From the NCBI RefSeq assembly GCF_000321225.1, contig NW_004450458.1, positions 443,877-507,876 of the forward strand: a DNA stretch of 64,000 nucleotides, in the 5' to 3' direction. The DNA is from Odobenus rosmarus divergens. Its lineage: Eukaryota; Chordata; Mammalia; Carnivora; Odobenidae. Shown piece after piece: positions 36,480 to 49,993 of this stretch. The translations under genes were made by a program, and so were the position numbers. The notes under the pieces were generated by a model, which made no database searches, was not told the origin of the DNA, and saw only the letters and a list, made by a program, of their open reading frames with translations. Position 1 is the stretch's first letter, and each line of letters starts with the position of its first letter.

Positions 36480-37845
36480 CAACACCAAAATCTAAACGCA
36501 GCCCAACTCCTGAACAAACCGCCTCAACTCCCTACCTGATCACCTGAGAGAAGAAAAACATGCCCATTTCCAACGACTAAAAACCACTGACCTCAGTAAC
36601 TACTGTTATATATATATGCAATATCCAAAATTCAATATGATGCAGACACTAATGACCCACTGTCAAGAGACAAAACAATCAGAAGAACCAGACTCAGGGA
36701 TGATTCAGATCCCAGAACTCTCAGACAGGGAATTAAAATAACTCTAATCAATATGTGCATTCACAAATGTGAATTTAAACACACAGAGAGAGAAGGTCAA
36801 ATGAAAATGCTAGAAATAAAAGACAAAAATAATAGAGACAGGCAAAGCCTTTTACAGACTCATTAGTAGACCTGACAAAACTAAGGAAGATAGGCCAATA
36901 AAAATTAACCAAATAGAAATACAAAGAAGAAAAATAGCATGGAAACTAAATAGGACAAAACAAGAACAGTGCATTCAAGACCCATAGGACAATATCAAAT
37001 GATCTAATGTATAACTGGAATCACAAAAGGAAAAGAAAGAACAAATACCGCAGTAGAAATAAGTGAAGAAATAATAGCAAGTATTTTTCAAAAATAAACA
37101 AACCATAGATCCAAAAAGCTTAGACAACCCCAACTGGATGAGTAAGAGTAAGAATAAAGAAAGATGAGGGGTGCCTGGGTGGCTCAGTTGTTAAGCATCT
37201 GCCTTCAGCTCAGGTCACTCTCCGAGGGTCCTGGGATCGAGCCCCGCATCGGGCTCCCTGCTCCGTGGGAAGCCTGCTTCTCCCTCTCCCACCACTCCCC
37301 CTGCTTGTGTTCCCTCTCTTGCTGTGTCTCTCTCTGTCAAATAAATAAATAAAATCTTTAAAAAAAAAAAAAAAAAGATGAGAGAAAAAGCAAGATATAA
37401 AAGAAAAAGAAAGAAAAAAGGAAAAAACACTTAGACCAATCATATTCAGTGTGCTGAAAACCAAAGATAAAGACAAAATCTTGAAGGTACCCAGAAGTTA
37501 GAAAAATGTATTACACACAGAGAATCAAAGATAAAAATTAAAGCAGACTTCTCAACAGAAACTGTGCAGTGACATTTTCACACTACTGAAAGAAAAAATA
37601 AATGGCCAACCCAGAATTCTCCATCAAAAGATAACAGTTTTCAAAAATGAAGGCAAAACAAAGACTTTTACAGAAAAACAAAAGCTGAGAGCATTCACTG
37701 CCAGCTGGCCTGTACTGAAATGTTAAAACCTTAATTTGGATCTACATATATAAAGAACTCTGAAAATGCTAACAATAAAAGAACATCTGAAGAAGAATTT
37801 TTTAAATTCCATCACTGTAAAATATAATGCAGTGTGACCCTGCAT
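36480..37845 (+). mobile_element. HAL1/L1M ORF1-region relic
   Basis: Sense-strand old L1 ORF1 wording: ACTCTCAGACAGGGAATTAA, AATGCTAGAAATAAAAGACA, CCATAGATCCAAAAAGCTTA, AAACCAAAGATAAAGACAAA, ATCTTGAAGGTACCCAGAAG, CCCAGAATTCTCCATCAAAA. Full of stops. A CanSINE (37169-37373) interrupts it. Confidence 0.65.
37169..37373 (+). mobile_element. CanSINE, full length, near-consensus
   Basis: GGGTGCCTGGGTGGCTCAGT head, GGGATCGAGCCCCGCATCGG, CCCCCTGCTTGTGTTCCCTC, AATAAATAAATAAAATC and a 17-A tail. A 9-bp duplication (AAAGATGAG) lies at 37160-37168 and 37374-37382. Confidence 0.96.
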
Positions 37846-38040
37846 TTTCCAATATGGTAGTGTGTTTGGCAAAATAATGGCTCTGCAAAATGTCCACATC
37901 CCAATCCCTGGAACTGGAGACTTTGTTCCTTTCACATGTGCCAAGGGGACTTTGTAGACATGGTAAGATTATGGACATTAAAATGGGGAGAGTATCCTGG
38001 ATAATCACAGGACCTCTTCAAACTTAACTGACAGAGGAAG

Positions 38041-38073
<33 letters not shown>

Positions 38074-38412
38074 GGAGAGATCTCAAGTGTGACAAACCTG
38101 ACCAGATACTGCTGGCTATGGAGACGGAGGAAAGGAGCCAAGATCCAGGGAACAAGGTGGACATGAGAAGCTGGGAAGGCCAGCAAGGACAGGAGGAATT
38201 CAGACCCACAGACACAGGAGTTTCACTCGGCCAAAATCTGAATGAGCAAAAGACAGATTCTCCCCTACAGACTCCAGAAAGAAACACAGCCCTGCTAACA
38301 CCTTGATTATAGCCCAGTGAGACCATGTCAGGTTTCTGCCTTACAAAACTGTTAAGTATTTTTTAAACTAAGTTCATAGTAATTTGTTATGCAGTCATAG
38401 GTAACCACTGGG
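37846..38412 (+). mobile_element. MLT1-like MaLR solo LTR (ancient)
   Basis: Recognisable order of an old mammalian LTR: AAATGTCCACATCCCAATCC, CAAGGGGACTTTGTAGACAT, GGGGAGAGTATCCTGGATAA, then AACACAGCCCTGCTAACACC, TTGATTATAGCCCAGTGAGA and TAATTTGTTATGCAGTCATA. No internal retroviral genes. A GT/GA simple repeat (38043-38080) lies inside. The family name is from memory. Confidence 0.6.
38043..38080. repeat. (GT)n(GA)n compound microsatellite
   Basis: Six GT units followed by about nine GA units and GGGAGAGA, inside the LTR-like segment. Confidence 0.93.
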
Positions 38413-41400
38413 CACATGTGACCTTAAATTTAAAAATGGTCTGCTGCTCAAAAAGGTTAAAAGGACCTACAAAGTATGTTCTCTGACCACAACAAAATTA
38501 CATGAGAAATAAATAGTAGAAAGATATCTGGAAAACCCCTAAATATTTGGAAAGTAAACGACATATTTCTAAATAGCCTACGGGTCAGAGAGGAAGTCAC
38601 AGAGAAATCAGAAAAATCAAAACAAAACTTTAGAGAAGTAGGAAAATACAATAAAGAATATTTACCATGCCCACAATATACAACACTCAAAATCAAACAC
38701 TAGAGAAATCTCTTTTGAACCATAGGACAATGAGGGGATTTCTGCCATAATCACTATGATTTTTAATCAGTTCTCTAGGTGATATAGCTAATGCAACAGC
38801 AATAAAAAGAAAAAGAAATGTGATATAAATAATGGTAAGGAAGAGAGTAGCCTTTTTAATGATAATATAATGGTTTCCTAGAGAACCTATGAGAAATAAT
38901 CAGAAATCTACTATATCTAAAAAGAGCTCAGGAAGGTAGATATCTCCCAAAAACATAAAAATATCAATCTTGTCACTTGTACCAAAAATAACTAGTTAGA
39001 ATATTCTTGCCATTATATTTTCTATTTGTAACAGCAACAAAAATAGAAAAAATGCCTAGAAATAAATTTGGCACAAAATATTCAAAACATAAAAAAAATT
39101 AAACAGTTTTCTGATATGATTTAAAAAAGACTTACAAAACAAAGAAACACACCATGCTCCTGGAAAGAATATTTTGTAGATATCAATTCAGTTGTTTTCA
39201 AATTTCTAAACTTTATATAATTTCAAACAATAAAAAAGATTGCTTTTTTTTTTTTTAATGTGACATGACTCTAATCTTCATTTGGGAGAATATTCTAAAT
39301 TAGATAATAAAATTCTAAAAAAGAATGATATAAGGACACCAACATGGAGAGGGATTAAATGATTAAATAATATTTTCTCAAAATCAGATTAATGGTTAAA
39401 CGGAAAGCCTATACAAAGATTCCATCGTATATATGCATTTAGTATACAAAAAAGTGACATATTTCAAAATCCTGAGGAAAGGATGATACAGTTTTTAAAT
39501 ACGCGGGTTTCACACATGGAACCAAAAAGGAAAGTATATCTTGAACAAACACCACATTCCACACTAAGTTCATTAATTCAATGTAAGAAATAAAACCACA
39601 GAAAGAAGTGATTTCTGGAAGAACTCTGAGTGTATATAAAAGACTCTTTGGGGAGCTTGGGTGGCTCAGTCGGTTCAGTGTCGTACTCTTGATTTCAGCT
39701 CAGATCATGATCTCAGGGTCATGGGATCAAGCCCAGCGTCGGGCTCCACACTCAGCACAGAGTCTGCTTGTTCCTTTCCCTCCTTCCACTTGCACACACT
39801 CTCTCTCTCTCTCTCTCAAATAAATAAATAAAATCTTTAAAAAAAAGAAGACTCTCTTTTATATATGAAGAAAAGCTAAGGACAAAAAGAAAAATATTGC
39901 AATATATAAGGCAGATAACAGGTTGATACTCTAAATATATAAAGAACTTTTATAGTAATGGGGAATTAAGTAATTAATTCAAATGATACTCCTCTGAGGA
40001 TAACAGAATAGCTAAACAAATTATAAATATTATCAGATTGAAGGTGCTGAAACAGTAGGAAGATAGTGAAAAGTTAGTGGGCCGCAACAGCTACTAGGGG
40101 AGGATAAAAGTCCAAAAAGGTGAATTCAGCATTTGGGCTCCTTTTGCTCGGGGAAAATTTGTCCAGAGGGAGCAGCTAAATGGCTGAGCAGCTCTTCTGA
40201 CAATCTAAAAGAGCTAAGGGTATAAATGACAGAATTGAGAGCATGCCATCCATGGAGTCCCTATGGAAATCTACCTGTTCCCAGTTGAGAGCCTGAAGGG
40301 CTTCATTCCTAGAAATAAGAGAGAACTGGATGTAGACCAAGCAAGCTTCAAATGAACAGTAACTCACTTCCAGTGGCCAGAAAAATCAAAGACCCCAAAA
40401 CCGGATTAAGTTGATATTGGATTGTTAGCTCTCCTAAAAGCCTCATAGAAGCAAATCAAAATCTTCTCTGGAGAAAGATGTCAACTTAGGCTCCAAACCC
40501 ATTTCAATAATTTTTAAAATAGAATGTCTAACTATTCAAAGACAACCAGGTGCCTAAGAAAAGAATGAAAGTACCACTATCACAAAGAGATCGATGAGGG
40601 TCCAACATATTGGAATTGATATTCAGAGACTTTAAAATCAAAGTACCTATGCTGTTCATATTGAAAGCATATTGAAAGTTCCAGAGGAAAATGGGAAAGT
40701 ATAAAAAGAGAGCGAGTGTGTTTGAAAAGCCAAATATAAATGACAGAACTGGAAAAATATGAGCAAATTTAGATGGATGGATTTAAGCTTAGATTACTAC
40801 AGGGAACTGGGAGAAGAGTCAAGAGAAACAACAGGGAATAGAGCACTGGAGACAAAAGGTGGCAAAATGGAGACATTCTGAAACGAAGGATGAGTTGAAA
40901 AGACTGGAACTAGAATCTCCGAAGGTGAGGACATAAGTAATTGGGCCCTCCTGAATGAAACCCAGGACTCTACAAATTCAAGACTGCCATGGAACAAAAA
41001 CAAGATAAATACAGAGAAATCACACCTTTTCACCTCTCTGTGAAACTGTAAGGCAGAGACGAGGCCCAAAATCTTAAAAGTCTCGGGAAAATATATTAAA
41101 ATGAAGGCAGATCAACCTTCCAATGAGCAATAATTAGACTCACAAGTGACAATCTCAACAGCAGCAATGTGCTCGAGGAGATAAACTGCCAAGCTAGAAG
41201 ACTCTAGTTTTATACTAAGCAAAAGCATTTTTCCAAGAATGAAAATGAAAGAGACATTTTTTAATAAATGATAGTTGAAGTAATTTGTCACAACAGACCT
41301 GCACTAATGGAAAACTAAAGACTATTCTTGAAGTAAAATAAAATTATCCTGGATGGGAAACTGGAGATGTAAGACAAAGATGGAAAAGTGCGATTAATAT

Positions 41401-42262
41401 GTGGCTAAAGCAAAATGAGCAGCAACTGTGTTGAAAAATAAGAAAGCATACGGAATCCGAATACACGATAATGAGAGCATGTGAATCCAAAGCAGGGGAA
41501 GTGGGCTAGCCCCTGTGAGGAAGAACAAGCCCCATGGTGGGAAGTTCGAAGAAGTCTGGCGTCAGCAGGGGCACAAAAGCAAGTTCTGAGAGCATCACCG
41601 AGCCTCATTAAGGGCCACCTCGAGCAGAAGACCAGGGCAGCTGTTGGAGCATTCAGTGAAATGTGAGTGGAGTTCTACCAATCAAAGTGGGTTCAAAGGT
41701 CTTAATATTCCTAATGGAAGAATATACTGGAAAACAATCAGAGGCCAGCAGCATTCCTGAACAGTAACCTCAGCCCTGCAAGAAAAGAAAGAATAGAATG
41801 CTAAGTGGAATCCCATCCCAACTAAGACCCCGAATCATCGGGCTAAAGGTTTAAACAATGCAAAAGACATTACTAAACTTTATAATATTACAGAGAGGCA
41901 ACAACATACATTAAAAACTCTTCAAAAGACATAGAAATAGAATTATGGGGGAGGGTCGAATTCATTAGCAGGCTATGACATAGCAAAAAGTCAGGAAAGA
42001 GAAACACATAGGTTTTAACACACAAAGAAAATGTCATAAAATATAGAGATACTAACTTATAAATCTTCGTTAAAAGAAAACCTTCATACATAAAGTTTCA
42101 AAACTAATTTAAAAACATGGGAGGGTGAAATAGGTGAATGGGGATTAAAAGGACACTTACCGTGATGAGCACTGGTCATGTATACAATTGTGGAATCACC
42201 ATATTATACACTGAAACTAATATAACGCTGCATGTTAATTATATTGGAATAAAAAAACACTA
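38413..42262 (+). mobile_element. Degenerate L1/HAL1-derived tract
   Basis: Several old L1 pieces in sense: ACCCCTAAATATTTGGAAAG and CCTACGGGTCAGAGAGGAAG (about 38535-38600), CTAGAAATAAATTTGGCACA (about 39056), ATTCAGAGACTTTAAAATCA (about 40621), and a carnivore L1 3' end (GTGATGAGCACTGGTCATGT to TTATATTGGAATAAAAAAAC, about 42162-42258). No intact frame. A CanSINE interrupts it at 39648-39847. Confidence 0.6.
39648..39847 (+). mobile_element. CanSINE, full length
   Basis: GGGGAGCTTGGGTGGCTCAG head (older variant), GGATCAAGCCCAGCGTCGGG, (CT)n, AATAAATAAATAAAATC. An 8-bp duplication (AAGACTCT) lies at 39640-39647 and 39848-39855. Confidence 0.94.
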
Positions 42263-42661
42263 TGGGATTGGACTATAAAGACGGCACAGGAGACCCTTAC
42301 TGTCACCTAAAGTTCCACATTTTTAAATTCATCATGCACAAATATATTCTCATAAATATGTAATAAAATACTCAACCCCAAACCAGTTCAACTAACAAAT
42401 TAAGAGCCTAACAGATAATTGCTTATTTAAAGGTATCTGAAAGTAATATAGATCAAAATCTAGCAGATATGGGCAAAATAGGTACTCAAAAATATTTGTG
42501 TAATTAACCACTCAATGGCAAATGAATGCTGTAGGACATTTTTATACATAAGAGATAATTTGCTAAGCGGTTAATACATGATTTTGGAGAAATAATTAAG
42601 ATGGTAGGAATATAGAAAAAAAATAAAGTTAGACATAAATCAAATTTTAAAAAAATTTTTT

Positions 42662-42862
42662 AATTTATTTTTTAATTTTATTTATTTATTTGACATAGAG
42701 AGTGAGCGAGTGTGCATACAAGCAGGGGGAGCAGCAGAGGGAGAGGGAGAAGGAGGCTCTCCGCTGAGCGGGGAGCCCGATGCGGGGCTCCAGCCCAGGA
42801 CCCTGGGATCATGACCTGAGCCAAAGGCAGATGCTTAACCGACTGAGGCAACCAGGGGCCCC
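42662..42862 (-). mobile_element. CanSINE, full length
   Basis: Reverse SINE with TTTATTTATTTGACATAGAG left part and a head diverged to GAGGCAACCAGGGGCCCC. Flanked by AAAAATTTTTT-like duplications. In AT-rich intron. Confidence 0.93.
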
Positions 42863-44354
42863 TAAAAATTTTTTTAAAGTAGAATAAGTAATACTTACCT
42901 TGAAAAATTCAATTAAATACAAAAATCAGTGTAATCAATAATAAAGCTCTTAGATACTGAAAAAGGGTATGATAAAAAAACAAAAAAATGCATTCAAAAT
43001 TATAAGAGAATATTATATTCCATCTTATATTTGGAAACTAGAATAACATATAGAATGTAACAAGTTATACATCAAGTTGATCCAAGAAGGTGAAAACTTG
43101 AACAGACCTCTAACTGAGGAAGAATGGAAGACCTGAATATGGTCCTCTCCTTCCACACACTCAAACTTCCAGGTAACCTTTCCAGATGATTAAATATAAG
43201 GAAAGCTACCCAATCAATCAATACAGTCCTGTCAGATCAACATAATTAATATTTTAGGCCAATCTCAGCATGCAGGGTGTGGACATTCGCGCAACTGTTT
43301 AAAATCACAAACTGTCCTAGACTCTTCGTACACTCCCACTCCGTCCACTCAGTTAACAGAGGGAAGCCTGGCTTTAAGGCCTGGCTCTACCAATCACCAG
43401 CTCCATGACTTTAGACATGTACTGTTATTATGTAGATAATGGCACTGCACAGGGCTGCGAGGGGGTAACGCATGTAGGAAGCACAGTGTGATGCTTGAAA
43501 CCTCGACTTCCGTTCTAATACCACCATTGCTACTGTTGATGGTAATGATGATGATATTATTATATCAAAAACATCCTATTATTATTATATTATTTCATCA
43601 TGGATTGCAATTATATCACTAGAACAAAATGGCTCAACCAGTATTACAACATTTATTTTCTATAATACTGAGTAGCTGGAATTAACTCCAGTATTTTATT
43701 TTAGCTCCAGTGAAACCAAATTTTTAATACACTTCTAATAAAAACATCATAAACACATATTTTATTTGATGTCTTGTAATAAGTTTATAAAAGAGCCAAC
43801 ATTATTCTAACATTCTATGTTATTAGAATATAAAATAAAAACTTTTTTAAATAGACTGAACACTATCAGAATAGAGTATTAAATTAACATAAAAAATAAT
43901 ACTTAATCTCTTTTAGAAATATGTCCTTAAGAAATGACAAGGTAATGACACTGGATGACAAGTTTATTTTTCTGCAAAAAGTTTCAGCTGCTAAAATGCT
44001 CTGTCTTATTCAAAAGGAAGACAACGAGACTGTTGTTCTAAATATATTTCTCTGTATAATCCTTTGCTTGCTTAATTACTTGAGATGATTTTGAACATCT
44101 TTTTGTTCTTTTGGAAGAAATGTGATCCTTAAAAATTTGTTACAGAAGCTATATTTTTGTTTCAAAAGAAAGCATTCCCAGTGGTCTGTACCTTTTTTAG
44201 CTTCCTCATCGACAGATAATCTAACATAGAATCCTTTTATCAATTTCATGGCAATGTTCATAGTATACTTGTTTTGAAAGTCTCTAAATCATCTGGACAT
44301 AAAAGTTCTGCTTTCCTGACTGCCATTTCTCCTCTGGGGGATTATGTAGGATCA
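42863..44354. other. Intron 3, mostly unassigned AT-rich DNA
   Basis: Apart from the MIR listed separately, no gene or named repeat is recognised. Confidence 0.45.
43360..43500 (+). mobile_element. MIR fragment
   Basis: Sense MIR wording: AAGGCCTGGCTCTACCAATC, ACCAGCTCCATGACTTTAGA, GATAATGGCACTGCACAGGG, and a TAACGCATGTAGGAAGCACA end. Confidence 0.65.
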
Positions 44355-45640
44355 GAAGAACTTTTCAGGTGTGTATACTTTTTTGGTCACTGATTTCATT
44401 GTATTATGGTCAGCTTGAAGACAGATTTGGTATTATTTCAGTCCTCTTAAATTTACTGATAAATTGTTTCATGGCCTCAGTTATGGCCTATCTTGGAGAA
44501 TCTTATTTGCACAGTGGAGAACACGTGTCTTCTACTCTTGTAGGGCGGAATATTATATAGATGTCTGTTAGGTCCAACAGGTTAATTGGGCTGTTCAAGT
44601 CTTCTATTGACTTGCTGACCTTCTGCCTAGCTGTCCCGTCATTATGGAAAGTGAGGTACTGAAGTCTCCAACCACACTGATGAATTGTCTACTTGATCCT
44701 TCATTTCTGTCAGTTTTGCTTCATGTGTTTTGGGGTGCTGTTGTTAGGTAGATACGTGTTTTTAACTTGTTATGTCTTCCTGACGGATTCACTCTTTTAT
44801 CTTTAGAAAATACCTGTTTATACACACACACACACACACGTTATTTATTTTAAAGATTTATTTATTTATTTGGAGGGGGGAAGGGGCAGAGGGAGAGGAG
44901 CAAGAATCTCAAGCAGACTCCCTGCTGAGTGTGGAGCTCAGTGCAGGGCTTGATCTCACAACCCTGAGATCATGACCTGAGCCGAAATCATGAGTTGGAT
45001 GCTTAACTGAGCCACCCAGGTGCCCCACCCCTATTTATATTTTAAGTCTCTTTGTCTAATATTAATACAACTACTTGGCTTTATGTTGGTTGTTTACATA
45101 TTCTTTTCCTAGCCTTTTATTTTCAATCTAGTTGCGTCTTTGAATCTAGTGTATCTCGGTGTAGGCAGCATATAGTTGGATCTTGTTTTTTTAACCAGTC
45201 GACCATCTCTGCCTTTTGATGGGATTTTGTAATCAATTCCCATGTAATGTTATTATTGCCATTGCTGGGTTCATATCTGCCATTTTGCATTGTTTTCTAT
45301 ATAGCTTATATCTTTCTTGTTCCTCCACTTCTCCTTTCTTCTATATTAAGTGAATATTTCCTAGCATAACATTTTAATTTCTTCAATGAGTTTTTCACTA
45401 CTTTTTTTGAGTTATTTTCTTTGTAGTGCTCTCAGGCTTACCTTATGTCCTAACTTATCAGCATCTACTTCAGATTTATACCAATTCCAGTACCGTATGA
45501 AATGTTTTGCCTCTATAGCTCTATTCTCTTTCCCTTTTTGTCATATTATTGTTATACAACATCACATTCACAAATATTCCACTCCAACAAAATACTGCTC
45601 TAATTATTACTTTACATAACTTATGTCTTTCAAGATGCCA
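44355..45640 (-). mobile_element. Degenerate L1 relic, antisense
   Basis: T-rich complement of L1 ORF2: TTAGGTCCAACAGGTTAATT, CAAGTCTTCTATTGACTTGC, TACTGAAGTCTCCAACCACA, then GCCTTTTGATGGGATTTTG. No open frame of note. A CanSINE (44841-45026) interrupts it. Confidence 0.7.
44841..45026 (-). mobile_element. CanSINE
   Basis: Reverse SINE (TTTTAAAGATTTATTTATTT to GAGCCACCCAGGTGCCCC) inserted in the antisense L1 relic, just after a CA run (44823-44838). Target duplication not clear. Confidence 0.92.
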
Positions 45641-46924
45641 CTAAAAAAGGAAACTGAGTATACAGTTACAGATTTGTTATAGTAACCTTATTTATGATTT
45701 TGATAAGTACTTTTCCTTACTTCTAAAGTCCACCTCAGAGAAACTCATCCTCTCTAGCTAGGTTATCGAAGAAGGTAGAAAAGTAACAATTGAGATGAGA
45801 CGTGATGAAATAAGTATATTTTCTATTTTTATAAGTTGTTCTAATGTGTAATGATATGGCCTGTGCAAAAAGCGTGAGCTGGAGAAGCATAAGATAAAAA
45901 TCTCAGTGTTGCTAACAAAAGAGCTGACACTGAAAATAAAACCAAATATCTGGATGTACTTTTGCAGGTTTAAGAAGGTCACCTGGTAGAAGGCTGATTC
46001 AGCCTTCCACTCAAATAATAAGTTTACAAGACAGATTTCCCAGCCTTGAAGGTCATTCAGGTTGGTATCCTTCTGGTTCCCTTTTGTAAGAAAGATTCCA
46101 AAAACCCTGGCGATTTTTCTAAGAAAATTCTACACTAGGGATTGGGGCCCATGTCGCTCTAGGTCTTACTCTTCCTATAGTTGAATCCACAAGAAAAATA
46201 CAGCAAGATGATAATTTCTCTGAGGAATATGTGCTTAAAACCGTCCTATTAAATAGTTAAGAATTTTGTAAGCTACACAACCATTGGTAGCTTGGAATCG
46301 GGCATAGTAGGAGTATTTTCACCAAACTGCAAACGCTGTCAACCGTTCCCTCCTTTCCCCCAGGGACCAGCACGTGACTGACCCTGAGTTTAAACAAGAT
46401 AAAAGAAAAAAAGTTTAAATTGAGGCTAATGCTATTACTGAGACAAGAAAGTATAAAATCTATTTGATAACCATTTCTACCACAAAGGCTCTTGAGGTTG
46501 TAGTGTTGAACCTTCAGAAGTCCGAAATCAAGTTTTCATTCAGAACATCATAACCTCCCACCAGGTTAACTAACGTGTAATTATATTACCAAAGTATACC
46601 AAGAATGGGTTTAGTCATACTGTTTAGATAAAGTCACGAGAAAGGATTCATTTGCAGTAGCTGTCCATAGTCCCTTGGGGTTAGAGGAAAGCTTTTGTTT
46701 TTGTTAGGGAGATATACATAAATGAGTTCTGTATATCACTGCAGATATATACAATTAAATTATACAGGTAATTTAATATAATAAAACATTTATTTCAGAT
46801 ATACCATCTAGGTTATAGCAGGAGAAATAAAAAACACCTACGTAGCCACACTCAAAAAAAAAAAAAATAGAAGAAATTAATAGTACATGTTGTCTAAAAG
46901 TCCTGCCTGTAATGTGAAGGAAGC
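45641..46924. other. Intron 3, nothing recognised
   Basis: Unassigned AT-rich sequence with an A run at about 46854-46866. Confidence 0.45.
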
Positions 46925-47230
46925 CATTCTTCTCTCTCACTCATCTACCCACCCATCTTCATTTATTCAGCAAATATTTGCCAAATGCCTACTGTATGCA
47001 CTAGGAACTGGAGCCAAGTGTGGCGGATGGGGGGAGACAGTGGGCAAAACTGAACTGGAGGAACCACAGGAGACTGACTGGTGAGGCTGGGTGAGCAGAC
47101 GAGGGGCGGAGCATAGTGAGACGAGGTCTCACGGGCGCCATGTTTTGGAGCAGTCTTCATGCCAAGAGCCACAGAAAGCCATGAAGGGGTTTTGTTAAAC
47201 AGTTTCCAATAGGTGATAGGCCTGCAGAAA
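46925..47230 (+). repeat. Ancient interspersed repeat, family uncertain
   Basis: TTTATTCAGCAAATATTTGC, CAAATGCCTACTGTATGCAC and TAGGAACTGGAGCC are typical of a widespread old mammalian repeat. Family not named with confidence. Confidence 0.5.
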
Positions 47231-48595
47231 TCAACACACCCATAGCAACACCCCCCTGCCCTGCTCCTGTGCAGGGAGTGTGCCGCCCTCCCTACACAAC
47301 CTGTTCTGCACTCTGCTCGAATCTGCTTCCCCACTTCAACATAGGCCTCTGTGCAGACGTCACCACCTACGTTCGTTCTCAGTCCAACATTCTTCAGCCC
47401 TCTTCATACCTTCCCTCACTCATCCACAGAATCTCATTTGTGGCTTCCAAATCTTTTCTTGAAGGAAAGAGTTAATTCTTTGCTTGGTGCTCAGGACAAA
47501 ACTCTAAGTTATTATCCTTCAAAATTTGAAATTCTTCTCAGATGCAGCCCAGCTCAATAAAACACACTCTGAATCGTGAAACTGACAAAAGAATATCATA
47601 TCTGGGTGAAATGATACTTTGTGATTTCCAAAACTGTTCGCGTTTTAATTTTTAAATTTATCTTCCAGAGATTCTCCCAGTTGTTTAATCCATTTTCAAT
47701 TGATTCTGCCTCCCCTCACTTTTATTTTCTATTCTTCCTTCCCTGGAATTATATGCCTCACTTTCATGCCACATGTCTAGTGCCTTCTCTCATCTGTGGA
47801 AAGAGAGAACAAGTCTCTGTAGGCAAGAGATACCTGAGCTCACTACCGTTTTGTTCCTTTTGCCCCACACATAGATCACAGCAGCCAAGTGGAGAAACGC
47901 CTAACTAAATCAAGGATAACACACACTGTCCTTTTAAGTCACCCTAAAACATTATTTACATAGAAAATACGGAGGTGTATGTATGAGGTCAGTTACCCAA
48001 GAAGCAAAGACAGTAAGCTGAACATAACCTGTTTTTGTCCTCTTACCAGTCTTCGATGAATTCCCAAGTGAACCAACAGGAAAAGATCCATTCCTTTGTT
48101 TTTCACAGTTCTTAGGGACGCTGTCCTCAAAGCAGCTCAAATCCACACATCACCACCTGAACCACTTCACCTCTCTTACCACAAAATGAAGCACTGGACG
48201 TAAGTACATACTCTGCAGACTTCTCAAACAAACATGTTTGTTTTAATCTCCCTGAAATCAGGATTCATCCTCTAGTCAATTATAAGAGCACTGTGTCATG
48301 ATTTAATGGGCAGTGACTTTCCCTTTCTAAATGGTTCATGAAATCATTGTGCATCGCACAATCAACAGCATCTTGAAGTCAATGGAATACACAATAAAAG
48401 TGCAAAAGAATGCAAGCCTGTGATATCCTATGAATCCTATAAAATTAAAATCTTGTTAACTACTTAAGTCTCAGATTTAATGAATGATTCCTCAACAGAT
48501 AGTAATCAGCAACACAATTTTCTAACAGTAAAATATTAAGGATTTTGCCTCTTGCATTTTATGGGAAACAAAATGTTAGTTTTTGTGCATTTTTT
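47231..48595. other. Intron 3, nothing recognised
   Basis: Short overlapping open frames (about 47270-47560) without a recognisable protein. No named repeat. Confidence 0.4.
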
Positions 48596-48803
48596 AAAAA
48601 AAAAGATTTATTTATTTGAGAGAGAGAGAGAGCAAGTGCAGGAGGCGCAGAGGGAGAGAGGGAGAGAATCCCAAGCAGAGTCCACGCTGAGCGCGGAGCC
48701 TGACCAGCAGCTTGACGCGGCCTTGATCTCATGACGCTGATATCACAACCTGAGCAGAAACCAAGAGTTGGTTACCTAACCAACTGCGCCCCCCAGGCGC
48801 CCC
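48596..48803 (-). mobile_element. CanSINE, full length
   Basis: Reverse SINE, diverged (CAACTGCGCCCCCCAGGCGC at the head end). Flanks share TAGTTTTT and GCATTT at the poly-T side. Older copy. Confidence 0.9.
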
Positions 48804-49745
48804 TAGTTTTTTTTTTTTTTGCATTTAAACACCATGAGTACAGAATATTTAAAGACATTTATTTTACACTGATGTACTAAAAAATGCTTTATGTTATTTA
48901 TCATTGTGCAAATCATCTTCTATATGGCTAGCAGTCTATCTGAAAGGCAATCATCTCTTAGGATTTGGTATTTTTAAATCTCAAAATATTGACAGGATTG
49001 ACATGTGATACCTTTAAGTCATACATATTGAACAAATAATTAAAATACTAATCTTCCTATAATTCAAATTAGCATCCTCCATTATACTCAGAGAATACTT
49101 CATGAAACCTTAATGTTTAAATCTAAAATTCCAAGAAATAAATTATTAAAAGATGACTTTTTCCCCCTAAAAAAAACCCCAGAAAATCTGTTGCTCTTTT
49201 CCCAAGGGAAATTTGTTAGGCACTGCTGCCAGTCTACCGAAAACCTCATGAATTTTGATTCTATCCATTCAGATTTCACAATAATTTGGGCAAGAGCAGT
49301 AAAGTTAGAAGTTATCCTTTTATGGGTTAGACTTTTTCTTTCCTACCTATTTCCCAGGGCTACAAAGAATGGCTGACGCATAATACAAATTTATTGAATA
49401 AAAGAATGAACGAACAACCTTACAAGAAAAACATGAGTTTTAGGGCATTTATTAAGAAAAAAGCAGAATTTATAGATGTTTTTATTTAAAACAAACATCC
49501 ATTAACATGCTCATCTAAATACATTATTTCCCAGCAATTAATTTATAAACCTAAGGACCACAACTTGTCAACAGTACATATGTAACTAGTTAGTAATAAC
49601 TATACACTAAAGTAATAAAACTTCATTCCTTTAAAATACTCTTAAGTTCAGACATCTCAATGAAAGAGTACACTAGCCTCTCCTCTGGCAGGGAACTTTC
49701 ATTTTGTAAATTGTTAATGCCCTTCTAGGTTTATTGCATTTTGAT
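48804..49745. other. Intron 3, mostly unassigned
   Basis: AT-rich. An L2-like 3' end (ACAAATTTATTGAATAAAAG, about 49385-49410) is possible but short. Confidence 0.35.
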
Positions 49746-49758
49746 GATGCTAAGTTTT

Positions 49759-49980
49759 TTGTGTTTTTTTTTTTAAAGATTTTATTTGTTAGAGAGAGAG
49801 AGCATGGGAGAGAGTGGGGGAGAGAGAGTGAGGGAGAGAGAGTGAGCAAGGGTACAAGCAGGGGGAGCTGCAGGCTCCCTGCTGAGCAAGGAGCCTGATG
49901 TGGGACTCGATCCCAGGGCACTGGGATCATGACCTGAGCCGAAGACAGACGCTTAACCGACTGAGCCACCCAGGCATCCC
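49759..49980 (-). mobile_element. CanSINE, full length
   Basis: Reverse SINE with a purine-rich GAGAGAGAGCATGGGAGAGA interior and GAGCCACCCAGGCATCCC end. Perfect 13-bp duplication (GATGCTAAGTTTT) at 49746-49758 and 49981-49993. Confidence 0.97.
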
Positions 49981-49993
49981 GATGCTAAGTTTT

